A stretch of 64,000 bases of DNA, taken from Chrysoperla carnea. Taxonomy: Eukaryota; Arthropoda; Insecta; Neuroptera; Chrysopidae. The stretch spans positions 14,496,983-14,560,982 of the forward strand of contig NC_058337.1 of the NCBI RefSeq assembly GCF_905475395.1, read 5' to 3'. Positions 12,490 to 26,107 of the stretch are shown one piece after another. The stretch's first letter is position 1. Every line of letters begins with the position of its first letter. The position numbers were made by a program, and so were the translations under genes. The notes under the pieces were generated by a model that searched no databases, was not told where the DNA came from, and worked only from the letters and a program-made list of their open reading frames with translations.

Positions 12490-12561
12490 AGCAGAGTTGC
12501 GCAGTAGAAGTGTGCTGGGCTCATAACCCAAAGGTCCTTAAATCGAAACTACGCTCTGCTA
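12490..12561 (+). tRNA. Initiator tRNA-Met (CAT)-like gene
   Basis: The acceptor arms AGCAGAG (12490-12496) and CTCTGCT (12554-12560) pair perfectly over 7 bp, with discriminator A at 12561. The anticodon stem-loop is GGG CTCATAA CCC with anticodon CAT. The AGCAGAG acceptor, GCGCAG D-arm and ATCGAAA T-loop are the signature of eukaryotic initiator tRNA-Met. A T7 run at about 12568 could terminate Pol III. The T-stem (CTTAA/CTACG) has two mismatched pairs and the D-arm also deviates from the consensus I remember, so it may be a decayed copy. Confidence 0.65.
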
Positions 12562-13615
12562 ACAGAATTTTTTTAAACCAAATAATGGAAGCGAAAAGCA
12601 TTTATGACTGGACTCATCACTAGAAGCGTTGAAACTCGTATTTTTTTTAAACAATGTCAGTAATGGGAGCCTTTTATTTACTCTACTTGGTTGTGCTCCC
12701 GCATTTGTATTCTCATGATTTGGCCTCCAGCGACTACAATCGGTAAGCTGGAGAATACAATGAATGTCAATCAGTTAAGAGTAAAATTTTGTAGATTCAC
12801 TCTAGTTACACTCGCCTTGTAGCAATATACTGCCTTGACCAAACAGCTAGTTTAAAGTGCATTTTAAAAGTATTTTCGTAATATACAGGCTGTGCAAAAA
12901 ACACGAAGTATCAAAGTTGTGTTTTTTTTAAATGGATCATTATGTATATTATTTTATTTTCGGGTTCTAAAGTCAAAATAAAAATGAGTTTCGTGTAAAT
13001 TCTCAAAGCCTATATCCGTTTTTCAAACCAAACTCAACTTGGAATCTACTAATCAATTGAGTTTTCTGTTGTAATTACGAATGCTTGAATTACGGATACA
13101 GGTTGTTCCAAAATTATTACTAAAGATTTACAAGTTTTAAACGGTAATAAGTTGTTTAACTTAAATAGAACATTCTGTATTTTAATCCACAAAACTTGTA
13201 GCTTCCAAAAATCAAATGACCTTACATGAATTTTTTTCCTGTAATATTATCGGATAGAGCTAGTATGGAATAGGACCCGCTATTCGAAAGGCGTGTTTTG
13301 ATACACAAAATTCTTAACTTTGATGAGGAGTTAAATTTTTTGTTGTTGTTAGACGATTACAATAGCTTTTATCTATCGAATAACAGCTTCTTAGTTTTTT
13401 TTTTTTTTTGCAATTACAAATGTGACTTAGAGTGGCCATCTATGTGTCAGTCTCGCAACTTATTGATCTACCTAAATATGTAAGATTATTAATACAATGT
13501 CTTAATTTTATTATAGATTATCATTTATTTTTTGTGACTACTAAACTATTTGTTATTTATATCTTTTATTGAACTGTTATATTCAAGCCATTTCGATATC
13601 TTGGATAAATAACAA

Positions 13616-13803
13616 CCCTAGTGGAAAAAATATTTGAAGAAAGAAAAAGCCTTAAAAACTCTGGAAAAGTCTTATAAACTCTGAATTTCTAAACGTTTTT
13701 GGGCTGTCTAATTCAGAGTTCCTAAGACTTTTTCAGAGTTTCTAAGACTTTTTAAGAGTTATTAAGAGATATTCTTTTTTCAAATATTTTTTCTACCAGC
13801 GAA
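13616..13803. mobile_element. Short foldback MITE
   Basis: The ends GGAAAAAATATTTGAA (from 13622) and TTCAAATATTTTTTCTACC (to 13798) are inverted repeats. The interior continues the symmetry with ACTCTG and AAGTCTTA-type blocks on both sides. It is noncoding. A single related end occurs at 16488-16513 (CTTCAAATATTTTTTTCCAC). Confidence 0.6.
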
Positions 13804-15108
13804 TATTATCTGAAAAATTTGGTAGCAAGAAAGAGCTGTCTGCATTTTTTCATTTTAAAGGCAATTAAATTCATATTTTTAATATATATTTTTTTTTTTG
13901 AAAAAAAATAGAGCTAATAATATTATACTCATGAAAGTATTTTGAAAAAATTTCTTCAAATGTCCATCAATCTTACCAACTAGATATCGAAAAGACATAC
14001 GAATCATTCGCATTTTTTGAAAATAGGTCAAATTTTGTGTTTTGGAACACGAATATCTTTGTAAATGTTAAAATTAAATGAAAAATGATAATATTATAAA
14101 TTATTAAAAATTTTATTTTCTACAAATTCGATGATTGTTAAGTTTTCATTTTATTAATAATATTAACGAAGAGCTAAATCATAAGGAATGGCTTACATTG
14201 GGGTCCAGTAATATTTTCGATAATAAAATTTATAAGGTTCTATTACAAATGTACATATCCATAAAGGTTATCATAAATGGGGTATAGAAAAGATTTATTT
14301 TTCAAACGGCACTAAAATTGAATACAATACAATAATATATTCCAAGAATATTAGCGATTTTTCGTTGGCTAGCCTACGTTAGCCCCTCCCCTAGCCTACG
14401 CTACGTACAAAATACGTTCGTGGTAATAATATTAATATTTTTCTACGTAGAATTTGATTGTAAGTATCACGGTTTTGCCGAATGTGTTCATTACGAGACG
14501 CCATTTATATATATGACTAAAAGGGTTGCACGCCTTTGTACTTGTACTCGATCGAAGAACTGTAAAACGAATGTGGAACATAAAGTTTGAAGATTTTCCG
14601 TTAATATTATTAAAATGGGCATTTATAATGTTCCAAATTTTACTACAATTTATCATTTTAACAATTTTTCATTAAATCTAATTTTCATGGAAATGTTTTG
14701 GATTTTAATGTTGACTGTGTTATTTTCTCGTGATTGTGGCTCTATATTAAAATAACATATTATGATTAAAAAATGCAGATATCTACTAGAGTCTTCAATT
14801 ACAATTTGTGGGAATATAAGATATTTTTTACAATGTTTAAATCGGAATATTATTCTAGAATTTTTTCGCTCAAATATGCTCCTTACTTTCAAATTTCAAG
14901 AAATTAAGTTTCCCTTAAAACGGTGTTGGTCATCATAACATTAAAATATTGATTTGTATATAAAAACAGGCGTCGCCAAGAAGGGGGAGGTAGCAAGCAG
15001 GGGCACTTTTTTTAAAAGAGTAAAATTTTACTGAATTCAAAATTTCAGTTATCGGATGGGTTTAATATGAAATTAGAATCAATGAGAAGCTACCTAAAAA
15101 TTTTCAAT

Positions 15109-15420
15109 ACACCATCTTTTATAGTTTTTGAAAATGAATTTATTTACGAAAAAACTGTTTCAAATAAAAGTTGTTTCTTTTTTATATGAAACAATTTTTA
15201 CATTTAAACTTTTGTTCCTCCTCTTGCGGTTTACAAGAGCTAATGGACCCATGTTTTCCATTTACGAGCTCTAACTCACTTTATGGGTCATGAGCACGAT
15301 ATAAAAAAATTTATGCTCGGTATATCTTTCAGTTTTTGAGTTATCGTGTTAACGAACAGACAAACGGAAATAGACTTGCCAAACGGAATTTTGTATTTAG
15401 GTAAGTTTAGCTAAATCAAC
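15109..15420 (-). repeat. Dispersed family 1, copy E (old, partial)
   Basis: On the minus strand it carries family blocks in order: ACGATAACTCAAAAAC, an ATGAG-type block, AAAGTTTAAATG and ACAACTTTTATTTGAAAC. It is more diverged than the copies at 4583 and 46121 and lacks both ends, so it is an older insertion. Confidence 0.55.
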
Positions 15421-16094
15421 TTATTTTGAGGTGTATTGTGGGTGGTAGAGCGATGTCCAGACTTTTCAGGAATTGTCTGTATAATGATACAAACCCGAAA
15501 ATTATCAATTCTATAGATAATATAAAAATTGAATGAATTAAAAATAGTTTATGATTTTTGAATATAAGGAAATATTTTGTTCCCAAGTAAGACCTAACAA
15601 CGATGTGTCTTACGAAAATTGTCTTACAATTATGAATTAATGAAGACGATAAGGTTCACAACCGTTCTAAACGTAAACGCGATACCACTTAGCCAGTTAA
15701 TATGGAATATTATCCGCTATAAATAAAAGATTCGTATCCGTACCCATTTCTTTGTAATGGTTCTCAAATAGAAGAAATTGAAAATTCTTAATCATAAAAA
15801 AAAAAAAAAAACATTAATCAAAAATTGTTATTACCTACCAGATGTTCTCGTGCGGATATGTGTTGCAGTCAGTTACCTTCAAGAAATGGTTGGATTTTAA
15901 GTTAAACCTTAAGCCTTCGCATGAAAATGAGAATAGTTTTTCCAGTACGATCTTTCGTTGTCAAAAACATTTTCAATTTTCACCAATGAGAAACTACCTC
16001 TCCAAAATATGCAAGCGGTTTTAGTAAGGCTTCCCTAAAAAATTTAAAGTGGTAATATTACTGAAATTGATGACTTAACTGGGAGTTGCAACCC

Positions 16095-16312
16095 ACCAAC
16101 TGGCGATAATAATTCGTACTAGTTAAACCAAAAAGTGGTCCGATTTCAGTAGCTCCAATTTAGACTACCAGATGGCAATACTTCTTCTTACCATTTTTAA
16201 AGTTCAATCAAAATATTCAAATTTAAATTAAATAAATCCTGCCATCTGCCGGTAAAAATTCGTACTAATTAAAACAGGAAGTAGATCGCTTTTTCAATAG
16301 TTTCATTTTATG
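16095..16312 (+). repeat. Imperfect direct repeat, two units
   Basis: Units at about 16097-16155 and 16250-16312 share AATTCGTACTA(G/A)TTAAA and a following AAGT..G/ATCCGAT-like block, and both follow an 'atctg/aactgg' motif. They are noncoding; the origin is unknown. Confidence 0.4.
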
Positions 16313-18502
16313 TTAATTACCATTTATCAATAGGTTTAAACGATATTTGTGGAATTGGGTATTTGAGTATCACGTTAACAAGGTTGAGATTGATTTTAAC
16401 GTTAACATCCCATCTATAATAATAACTATTTTATCAGTTGAAATTTTGGTTTAGATAAATCGTTTTTCCTAAATCAGGAAAAATTATTTCTTCAAATATT
16501 TTTTTCCACCTGAGAACTTCCGTTTTCGTCTCTATTATCACCCGCACCGTTTATAAATTTATTCTGTTTGTTTCAAAGATTTTATCTATTTCAATTTTTT
16601 TTTTTTATCAAATTATTATTATGTATCGTATATAATTTTTTTTTAACGAAGAGATAGATATTGTTATGGCTTATCATTCTAAAATATTTTCGTGATTCAT
16701 CTTTATTTCAAAGAAGTAAAAATGTTTGTAATTAGTATGGTTGCATTTTCAATGAAAGTAATATATTTTGTATGTTATTTTGATTTACATGAAATCATTT
16801 TACAAACTTTTATGAATATTAAAAATAAAAATTTTATTTCGGGATTGAACTATAGTTAATAAAATAATAGAATAATTTTAATAGTCTATGAGTCGAATTA
16901 AAATCGACCTTCATCTATCTGCTTACCGAATGGAAGTTATATTTTAAAGTATAAAATGTTAAGAAATATCTCTGCAATGAGTTGTCTAAAAAATGTGGTC
17001 AAGGTTACTTCAGTAAAAATATCAAGAGTAAACTTTTGTTTGTCTAATGACTTTTGATCTATCGAAAGTAAAAAGCAAAAGGAATACATCATGGCATTTA
17101 CATAAGTTGATGATAGTTATGACGCTCATGTGTTAATTCATCGATTCACATATCGAATTAAAGACAATTTTAGTGCAAAAACAGTGCTTTTAATATTTTT
17201 GTTAAAAGTAGTCTTGACTTAATTTTTAGGCAACCCATATCGGGGTTATTTGTTAACATTTTACATTTCATAAAAAATAACGTTAATTTGGTAAACAGAT
17301 GGGTAAAATTCAACACTAATTCGGCTCCTGTACTATAAGAAACATTTGGATACTGAGTGTGGTTTTCCCGGACAAATTTTGAAATTTATTATTTCAAATA
17401 GAAACCTAAAAATTTTTGAACCATTAAATGGGTCTCTGAATTGAATAATTTCATTTACCACAATTGATAAGTTCTTTTAAGATGAGCCCATTTTTAAAAT
17501 TCCCTCACCCCAATCTTAAATAGAAATGCAAAAACCAATAAAAGCATCGAATATTTCCGGCCATAAGCTACAAAAAATTAACAAAACTTCGTACTCTAAC
17601 GGCAGTATGGCAATAATATTCTCAATGGCTTCACAGCTCAAAAGTACTTAGTTTTCGAAAGATTTTTAATCGAGAAAATCTTACGATATTTGTCTTTTGT
17701 TATATAATAAGTAATAAGTACTAGAAAACTTTGTGTGTACTTGGAGTAGGTTCAAGCATAGACTAAAGCACCCATTTTCTATTTTTATTAGTTTTATTGG
17801 GTTGAATTCGATTGGTTAGGTTGTTTTTGATAATTAAGTATACACGAGGTTGATTATCTTTAAAAATCGTAATTTAGTACTTTAGGTTATTCTTTAATTG
17901 AATTTTATAAAGGTTGTCCCAAAATTAACGCATTGTGTTTATAGATGATTTTATTCGACTCTTAAAGAACTGAAATTTATCAAATTTTAAGGAAGTTTAA
18001 TCGAAAGCCATTTTTTATAAAGATGATAGGCCTATTCATAATATACAAGAGTAAACATACTAATTACATTTACAAATAAATGCATTATAAATAATTTAAA
18101 TATTATTACACTACCATACTTTGTTTTTTGCTTTTGCTACATATTCTAGGAGATAAGTCTGCCGTATGATACATAAGTTTTTGAGTCAATTTGTAGTATT
18201 TTTTCAATCATAACTATACGGCCGAATGACAGATTTTTAGCTAGCGGTTGGTTGCTAAATCGAAAAAAATGGATCTAAACTGTTTGAATCAGTAAAAAGT
18301 TTAAAAAAACTAGTATACGTTTACCAAACCTAATATGGTACACTATTCTTATTTCGAAATATATTTGTCGGAGAAATAGTAGCGCACATTCTAGAATAGC
18401 TTTTTATCCGCTTTACGGATAAATTACTTTAGGGCTAAATAAAGGTCTCATATTAGTTACTGGCAGGCGTTTTTGTTAAGTTTAATCCCTCTAATGCCGG
18501 TT

Positions 18503-18701
18503 TTCCACTAAACGGACAAACAAAAACAAAACTCAAATAATAATTTAACTTTTCACAAACTTTTTGAAGACTGGCGTGTTTTGCGACAGTTGGATAATAA
18601 TAATAATCAAATATTCGTCGCAAAACACACCAGTCTTAAAAAAGTTTGCGAAAAGTTAAGTTATTGTTTGAGTTTTATTTTTGTTTGCCCGTTTAGTGGA
18701 C
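18503..18701. mobile_element. Hairpin MITE, ~85-bp arms
   Basis: The left arm from 18503 (TCCACTAAACGG, AACAAAAACAAAACTCAAAT, AAGACTGGCGTGTTTTGCGA) and the reverse complement of the right arm to 18701 match almost throughout around a loop of about 25 bases rich in AAT. The perfect outer blocks and lack of coding sequence indicate a snap-back DNA element of fairly recent origin. Confidence 0.75.
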
Positions 18702-20484
18702 AAACACAAACATGTTTAATATTGAATTTGGCTTTTGAGTAAAAATTTTTGAAGCTCTAAAGTCCAAATGGACGGAACCCTCTAAAACCATTTGCTTCGG
18801 AATTACAACTTTAAAAATTATCTCCTTTTTTGTAATAATGAGTAAAATCTTGTTAATGTAAAATCTTAATTATTTTTTCCTTATTGATATTGAATTTTGC
18901 ATTAACATAAAAAAATTGCAATGGGGCCATAAAATATGATTGGAAAAAACGTTACAAGTAGCCTCAAAAGCTTATTTAGCAGATGGCAGGCGGCAAAGAT
19001 TCATGAATTGAATCACGCTTTATCTTCTAAACTATTAGGTATCTGAAAATAAATTAGTTTTGTTAGATAATCGGTAAGACACTGTTACTATACTTCATAT
19101 GCTTGAAGTATTTTTATGGCATTTACATGAATTAAACCAGTTAATAATTTTTGTAAGTTTTATTCGAATCATTTTAAAAGTAACATCGTAAAATAAACAT
19201 TTTGATTCAATTCATGTAAATATGCAAAAGTTCACATTAAATTGATTGTTCCAGTTAAATAAAAATTTGTTGTAGCATTACTATTTTATATTCAGATCGC
19301 TGTTGTATTTATTGTATTTATACTTTATAATTTCTTTTTTATTAGCACTGAAAGGTGAAGGTGTCAACAAATTAATTTTTAATATTTATTAAAACAATTC
19401 TTTTTATTATTTGTTTCTATTAATATAATGACTGTTTCATTTAAGTTTGTACAATTTATATAAATTTTATCTAAGAAAACAGAAACGCATTTTAAAAGAA
19501 AAATATAATTATATAATCTTGTTACATGGTATGGTAGATTTCAAAGACGATAAAACGCACTTTATTAGACCTAACTGCGAAATAATTCTCAGTTAATTAA
19601 ATGTGAAAACAATTTCGTTTAGAAATTTTAATAAATCGGTAAAAGGTAATCAGCAACGGCTCTAAGGTAATACGAGTGGTGCCTCCGGAATCGGGCGCCA
19701 TCGTAAGAGTAGTTTTTAACCGGGTTATGACTCATTAAAAGTATCATTTTGCACGCCGAAATCATTAACAAAGGTTAGCGAAATCAACCTTAGAAGACAT
19801 AGATTACGTGATGGCATTTTGTAATGTATTCATCAGACTATTACTTAATTTTGGAAAATTTTCTTTGTTTTAAATGCGTCGATCTTAAATTATCATTATG
19901 AGTTGTGTGAACTTAAACGAAATATTTTATAAAATATGTATACATTTATTTTTTAAGAACGCGATTTGTTACAATTCGAACATCTATATATTTAAATATA
20001 GTTTATTAATTATTTTCAATAATATATAATAATTGTTAAATTTAAAAAATTATTTTAAGATGGACAATGACGTGACACGAATGTTTGTTGCATGGAGATT
20101 AGAGACGGAGACCGAAACCAAGTGAGAGAATTGACAAAATTTGTCAACGTAATTGTTGAAATTATAGTTACTTTATGTGCCACTTGCTTCGCTAGTTTCC
20201 TTTTGCACTGAAGTGAATATAGCTTAACAAATAGGAGTGAAGTAAGCCAGTATCCAGTTTTATTTTGAAGTGAATAAATATACGAACTATTACATACTAT
20301 CATATTTTTTAAATCAAACTTGCGTCATATACCCCTTCACTATACCGGTGCAAAAGGAACACTACCGACGAAAGGAACATCAATCTTCCTTTCTAGTCTC
20401 CATGGTTTGTAGTATAGACCAAAATAATCCTTAAGTCATCATGTATGTTACCAGGTTCCTTACATCTCACAAATTATGGTAATA

Positions 20485-20900
20485 CTAGAGTGATACCCAC
20501 CCGCTTCGCTGGGTTTAAAAGTAAAGATTGCTCCCGCTTATCCCTTTTCTATAACACTCGAAATAATGGCCGTGGGGACTGTTTTACATAGGTAAAATAT
20601 ATTATTTTTTTAAATGTATAATAGTAATTATTCATTGAGTATATCAGAGAAGATGGTCTTGAAATATTTTATATTGACTATTTTTACAGAAATCTGTAAT
20701 TTATGGTAATTTCAAATATCAAATTAAATTAAATTTTTTTATTTTCTTTTAATATATTTTTATAAATTATATCTCATGTGTTATTCTGATATATCAGCTA
20801 TATTGCTGTACAGTTTCATTAAAAACTATTCGCTAGTTTTAGCGTGAAAGCGTAACAAACAAACAAACATGCTTACTTTCGCATTTATAATATATAGAGA
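20485..20900 (-). mobile_element. Complete non-autonomous Helitron
   Basis: Read on the minus strand, the 5' end is TCTCTATATATTATAAATGC (from 20900), followed by a TTTGTTTGTTTGTT tract and GCTTTCACGC. The 3' end has the hairpin ACCCAGCGAAGCGGGTGGGT and closes with CTAG at 20488-20485. The flanking bases are A on the 5' side and T on the 3' side, the expected Helitron insertion between A and T without duplication. It is 416 bp long with no RepHel coding, so it must have been mobilised in trans. Confidence 0.78.
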
Positions 20901-21858
20901 TTTTTGTGATTATGAGTTTATATTTTTGTGATTATTGAGTTAATATTTTTGTGATTATAATGTGTTAGACAAGCTATTTGGCAACAGAGAAGGGTAAATA
21001 TACATGATGACGTAGAACTATTTTGGGCTATTGTTTTTTATTTAAAGAAAGACCAATGAAAATACGTATTAATAATTTATATATTTCTAAATTTTTATAC
21101 CAAAGTGTTTTGCGGCCAGAATCTTGAAGTAGTTGATAGTATGGCTTTATCTAAATTAAATTCTACGATATTGGAAGCAGTTAAGGCTTCTCAAATATCG
21201 AAAATGTAAGGATCTTCATTGACAAAAATAATTTAAAGTAACCTATGTAAATTTTGCAATCTTTGTGAAAAATAAGTAACCAAATGCAATGAAAATTGGT
21301 TTGTACAATAAATATAAAAGCCGTGAAGTTTTTGTGATTATTTTTTAAGGGAATGCAGATCCGTACATTTACCGATATTTAAGGTGCCTTAAAAAACATT
21401 AAAAATGTTGTTTTTCTTTTAAACATTAGAAGGTATTTTTTCACTGTCGTTCTTTTTATTTCCGTCACAGATCATTTATAGATTAACAAATTTCATTAAG
21501 GAACACTTAATTCATCTTTTTCTTACTTACAATTTTGTTTCGTTATTCAAACTAAATATACAACATTTTAAACAACATTTCCGTTAAATATTATATATCT
21601 AGACGAGCTAACATATATAGTTCTTTTTTCTATCGCTAGAGAGTCTTTTTTTAGCATTAAAGTCCCATACAACCATGTTGCTAATTTTTCTTTACTCATT
21701 ACTTGACTGTAAAAATATTTTCTTCAAACAAGGTGGAATAATGTAAAATTCAACAATGTTTGAATAAACTTATTTTAAAAAACATGTTTTATTTTACTTG
21801 AAAATGTAAGTAGTTTAAAATTATGTTTGTACAGTTAAGTAGCACAAACTTTTTGTCA

Positions 21859-22651
21859 TATACAAGGTGGGACATTTTAATCTATCATGGCTAATATCTC
21901 GTTTTGTAGTTAACCAATCAAAAAATGACTTAACCAAAAGTTATAGAGTCTAATGGAGGACTGACTTCATATTGGACCTAGTTCTTCCGGTTGCTTTAAT
22001 AATCAATTTAGATCCTAAAAGGTAAGAGATAGAAGAATACTTTAAATTAGAAAGTTGTTCCTTATAAAAAAACCCACATTTTTTATTTAAAACATTTTTT
22101 CGAAAATCATTAACTTTCGGAGGAAGTACGACTTAAAAATACAACATTATTGCATTTAAACAAAAGAAAATGCTAGCATAGAAAAATTTTAAGACAAAAG
22201 TTATCAATAAAGGATATTTGGATTTGTTAATAATTTTAATAACCGCAGTAAATTTTCAAGATCATTTGAAGATCAAGGTCCAATGACCATGAAACTAGGT
22301 CAAAGCCACGGATACAGGCGAATATGTCCTCGATTCCCCTTGATAACTTTTGGCTAAAGTATTTTTCTGTAGCTAGGTAAAATGCAATAATTACATATTT
22401 TTAAGTCGCATTTTTTTCAGAAGCTAAAGATTTTCGAAAAAATGTTTTGAGTTAAAAATGTAAATTGGTTTTTTATGATTATCAACTTTCTAATTTAAAG
22501 TGTTATTCGACTTTTTAGGATCTAAATTGGCTATTAATGCAACTCGCTGCAACCCCATCAAACTCTGCAACTTAGTTTTAGTTATTTTTTGATTGTTTAA
22601 CTATAAAACGAGCTATTAGCCATGATAGATTAAAATGGTCTACCATGTATA
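21859..22651. mobile_element. Long-TIR foldback element (793 bp)
   Basis: The ends are GACATTTTAATCTATCATGG (from 21871) and the inverted block at 22620-22640. The two halves match as imperfect inverted repeats for roughly 350 bases each: CGTTTT, AATCAAAAAAT, CAATTTAGATCCTAAAA, CTTTAAATTAGAAAGTTG, AAACATTTTTTCGAAAATC and AAAAGTTATCAA all occur in both arms. It has no coding capacity. A related terminus occurs near 40255-40277. Confidence 0.72.
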
Positions 22652-23354
22652 GGAAGCCCTGAGGCTGCTTTTTCACATAAATCTGCAAAATTTTCCTAAG
22701 CAAATTTTCAAATTGATAGATGCTGGATGTGAAACAAATTTTTACATTTGCGAATTAATAAATTGAAATTAGGCTAACATGATGTGAAAATTGTTTAAAT
22801 ATTTCCTAAAAACAATATTTTTATCAACAAAATGTACATGGATAAAGTTAACTTTTAACTAAATTCTAGGTTGTAAATATTTTTAAATTTGTTCCCCAAG
22901 TTTGTGTTCAAAAAGGTCTTCTAATATTTGAAATTATTCAAATTATTAAATTTTTTATTAAAATTTAAATGTTAGTGAAAAAAAGGAGAAGTAATTTTTA
23001 AAATAAAATGTCAGTGATAATAAACTTAACAAAATGTACTGTTCGTAGAAAATTGGAATGGGAAATGATTTGACGTGATGATAAAATAATTATGGTAATT
23101 ATACAAAATATAGATTTTAACATGCTTTTTCTATATATATGATAAATATACGTTTGTTCCAAGATTTAAAAAAGAAGAAAAGTGATACTTTTTTGTTTTG
23201 AATATTTTTAGAACAAAATTGTCCTGGGTGAAGTTTTCTCACTAAACTAGGTATTATTTTTAATCACTGATATGTGATATATTTGTATACTGTATTTAAT
23301 TCATATCTAATCAGTTAATATAATTGAATAAAAAATTCAAATTTTATTTTGTCG

Positions 23355-23423
23355 GACACTCGATAAAATGTGGCGTACACTCCAACATTTTAAAAACTAT
23401 GATTTTCCATTTTATCGAGTGTC
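23355..23423. repeat. Short perfect-arm inverted repeat
   Basis: GACACTCGATAAAATG at 23355-23370 is the exact inverse of CATTTTATCGAGTGTC at 23408-23423, separated by 37 bases. It is probably the remnant of a small MITE; no duplicated flank is evident. Confidence 0.6.
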
Positions 23424-24682
23424 AGATAAAGTGATTTATTTACTTATTGAAATTAAAAAAACAAACGAGTATCCGTCTATATTAAGCTTTTCCCGTGAAA
23501 AAAATGCTCCATTTAAGACAATTTTCGTATAGGAAAAAGTTGTCAGATTAAACCACACATGTAATTACAATGGTTAATTATTTGGTATTCGATTTTATTT
23601 GATGGGCACTGAGACAAGTCGTGATTAGATTTATGGCTTCGTAAATTGAGGCAGAAATAGGACCAAGAACTAAATTCAATACCTCAAACATGCCCGGGAA
23701 AATCTCTTAAAATTGAAGCAAGAGTTTTCCTTTTTCGTGGATTATAATTGATTTTTGCTATTATGGCTAAAACTTCTTTTTTCGAAAAAAAAAAACTAAA
23801 ATTAATATAAACATAAACGAATAAATTGCCATTTTTCTCATCAAAATAAAATCTCATTCCAAAGAGGCAGAGAAATTCAATAGTAGTGAATTCATGTATT
23901 TGTTGTATTTCGTTCTGCTCGAATATTGTATAACCTGTTAATATATTTTTTTAAATTACTATTTTAAATTATTTATTTTGCATAAAAATCCAAATAAAAA
24001 ATATTCGTTCCACATTGTGTGATTTATAAAATTAAAAATTTATATACTATTTTAAAATTGTAAATTTTACTGTATATAATAAAAGTTACGCTGTAAATAA
24101 TATAAGTATATATTTTAATATTGTTTAGAGCATCAACAAGAAACGTTAATATATATTATTGTAACAATACTATTATGAATTCAATTGTATGGTAATTAGA
24201 ACTTGTAAAGTACCATGTTAATCCAATTAATGGTTTTTTCTTTTTCGATTTTACACTTGATATTTAGTGAAGCTATGAGTAATAAGTTTACAAAACTTTA
24301 TGTTTGTTTTTTAGCAAAACATTTTGAAAATTTTTTCGAAAAAGGACACCTTTTGTAAAAATTTTCCTCTTGGTCGAGGGACTATGGTAGATCGGTTTTT
24401 CGGGGTTTAATCTCTTCGTCTAGACTTATTCAAGCATGATATTTTAACAGCAAGTGAAATTTTTTAATTTTTGATGCCGAAAGCGGGCCTTGAAAAAACT
24501 GCATTTTTTGAGATGCAGAAACACTCGATTTTAACGGGATCATAGTCGTCGTTACACGAGAGATAAAAATTACAAATATTTTTTTAAATGTCAGTCAAAT
24601 CGAAAATCAAAATCAAAAATCAAAAATCAGAAAATGCGATATTTCGACAAATTTTCAAAATTTTTTGCTAAAAAAAACTGAA

Positions 24683-25250
24683 GATTTGTGAACCTATTAC
24701 TCATAACTTAAATATCAACATTAAAATTGAACAAAAAAAAAGTTATTAATGTAAAAATGACTATTTTCGCTCACTTTTCAAGTTTTCTCGGGACTTATGC
24801 ATCCAAATCGGACTTACCAGACCTCAATCGATAGATTTTTTTGAGATCTAGAACTTTCCCATTTAATTTTTGTGCATTAAACGTTAACTTTTTTTTTAAT
24901 CGCAAGAAAACCGTTTTTTGATTTTTTCCAATTTTTTCGGTTAAGTTACCATTGAACCATTACCATTGAGTGATACTTAGCCGTAAACAAAAAACTTAGC
25001 CTTGAGAGGTACTTAGCCGGTTAACTTACCATTGAGTGGTACTTAGCCGTAAACAAAAAACGCTATGTTTCTTGGCTTGTTTTCTTCTATTATAACGTAT
25101 ATTTTGTTTTCTGATAACTATTTTGTCATCCGTTTCGTAGATTAATTGGATTATGTATAGACTACAATACCATGCTGAAATTTTTCGAGTGAAATGACCC
25201 ATCATCAATCATGTAGAAAAAGATGCTCCTGTATGTAAAATTAAGTGTAA
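24683..25250 (+). repeat. Dispersed family 2, copy 2, with internal duplication
   Basis: It shares its start and many blocks with 6886-7270. Between 24945 and 25060 it contains a repeated module (TTACCATTGAGTG, TACTTAGCCGTAAACAAAA) not present in the first copy, so the element grew by local duplication or template switching. No coding sequence. Confidence 0.62.
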
Positions 25251-26107
25251 GCACCATGGCGACAGTTTTACGCGGTACAGGAGAGAATATGAACACCCAT
25301 TGATATCTCACCCCTGCATCATTAAATATGTACGGCGTTGGAGGATACTAACACTGCATAAGTATTTGAAGCGAATTACTTAAATGCTACACAGAAATAC
25401 TACTTCGGTACCGAAAGTTTAAAATATTTTTGAACTCCCGTCAATTTTCGAAGCCTTACGTGATTTATTTCTGTACGGCATTTATGTAATTCATATCAGA
25501 GCAGGCAACCTCACGAACAAATTTATTAAGACGGCTGAATTTGTGATATTTCTTTTATTATTGAAATTAGGTAGGGGTGAAGTTCGCTTGATCCCTGGAA
25601 GCGGGGATAAGACAATTGTTTTAAAATCATGTTCTTTTTACCCGATTGTGTGACGCAAAGAAGCGGTAATGTGTTTATTAGTCTATATGTGTGTTCCTTT
25701 CAGGCACACTAGAGACCAAAAACGTAGGCTGATTTTAATGATTCTAACGTCAATCGATTTGTTTAATCTTGCGAGTGTCGCTGAAGATATGGCAGTATTG
25801 AAAATTCAATATGGCGACCGCCAGACGCCATTGTGAAAAAGAAAAAAAGGAAATTCGACGAACCATGTTAAGTAAGTTTTGGCCTTTATCCGTCTTCACT
25901 TTTAGATTAACAACTATCAAACTACCATTTTCGTGTTTTCTTCTTTCCCTTATTTTGAAAGTCATTTTGCATAAGTTAAGAAAGAATATTTGAAAATAAA
26001 TAATTATTTTCAAAAATTGTGTTTGCCCTTTTTAGAAATTTTAGTTAAATGGCTATTAAAATTTTTTTCTTATAATTCATATTATGTACCTTTCAGGTTG
26101 CCCCTCT

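Noticed and set aside
14432-14892. Two consecutive minus-strand open frames (74 and 79 codons)
   Set aside because: They adjoin in different frames, but composition is that of AT-rich noncoding DNA and no motif or splice pattern supports a gene.
20055-20303. 82-codon minus-strand open frame
   Set aside because: No recognisable domain, and no neighbouring exons or splice sites that would extend it.
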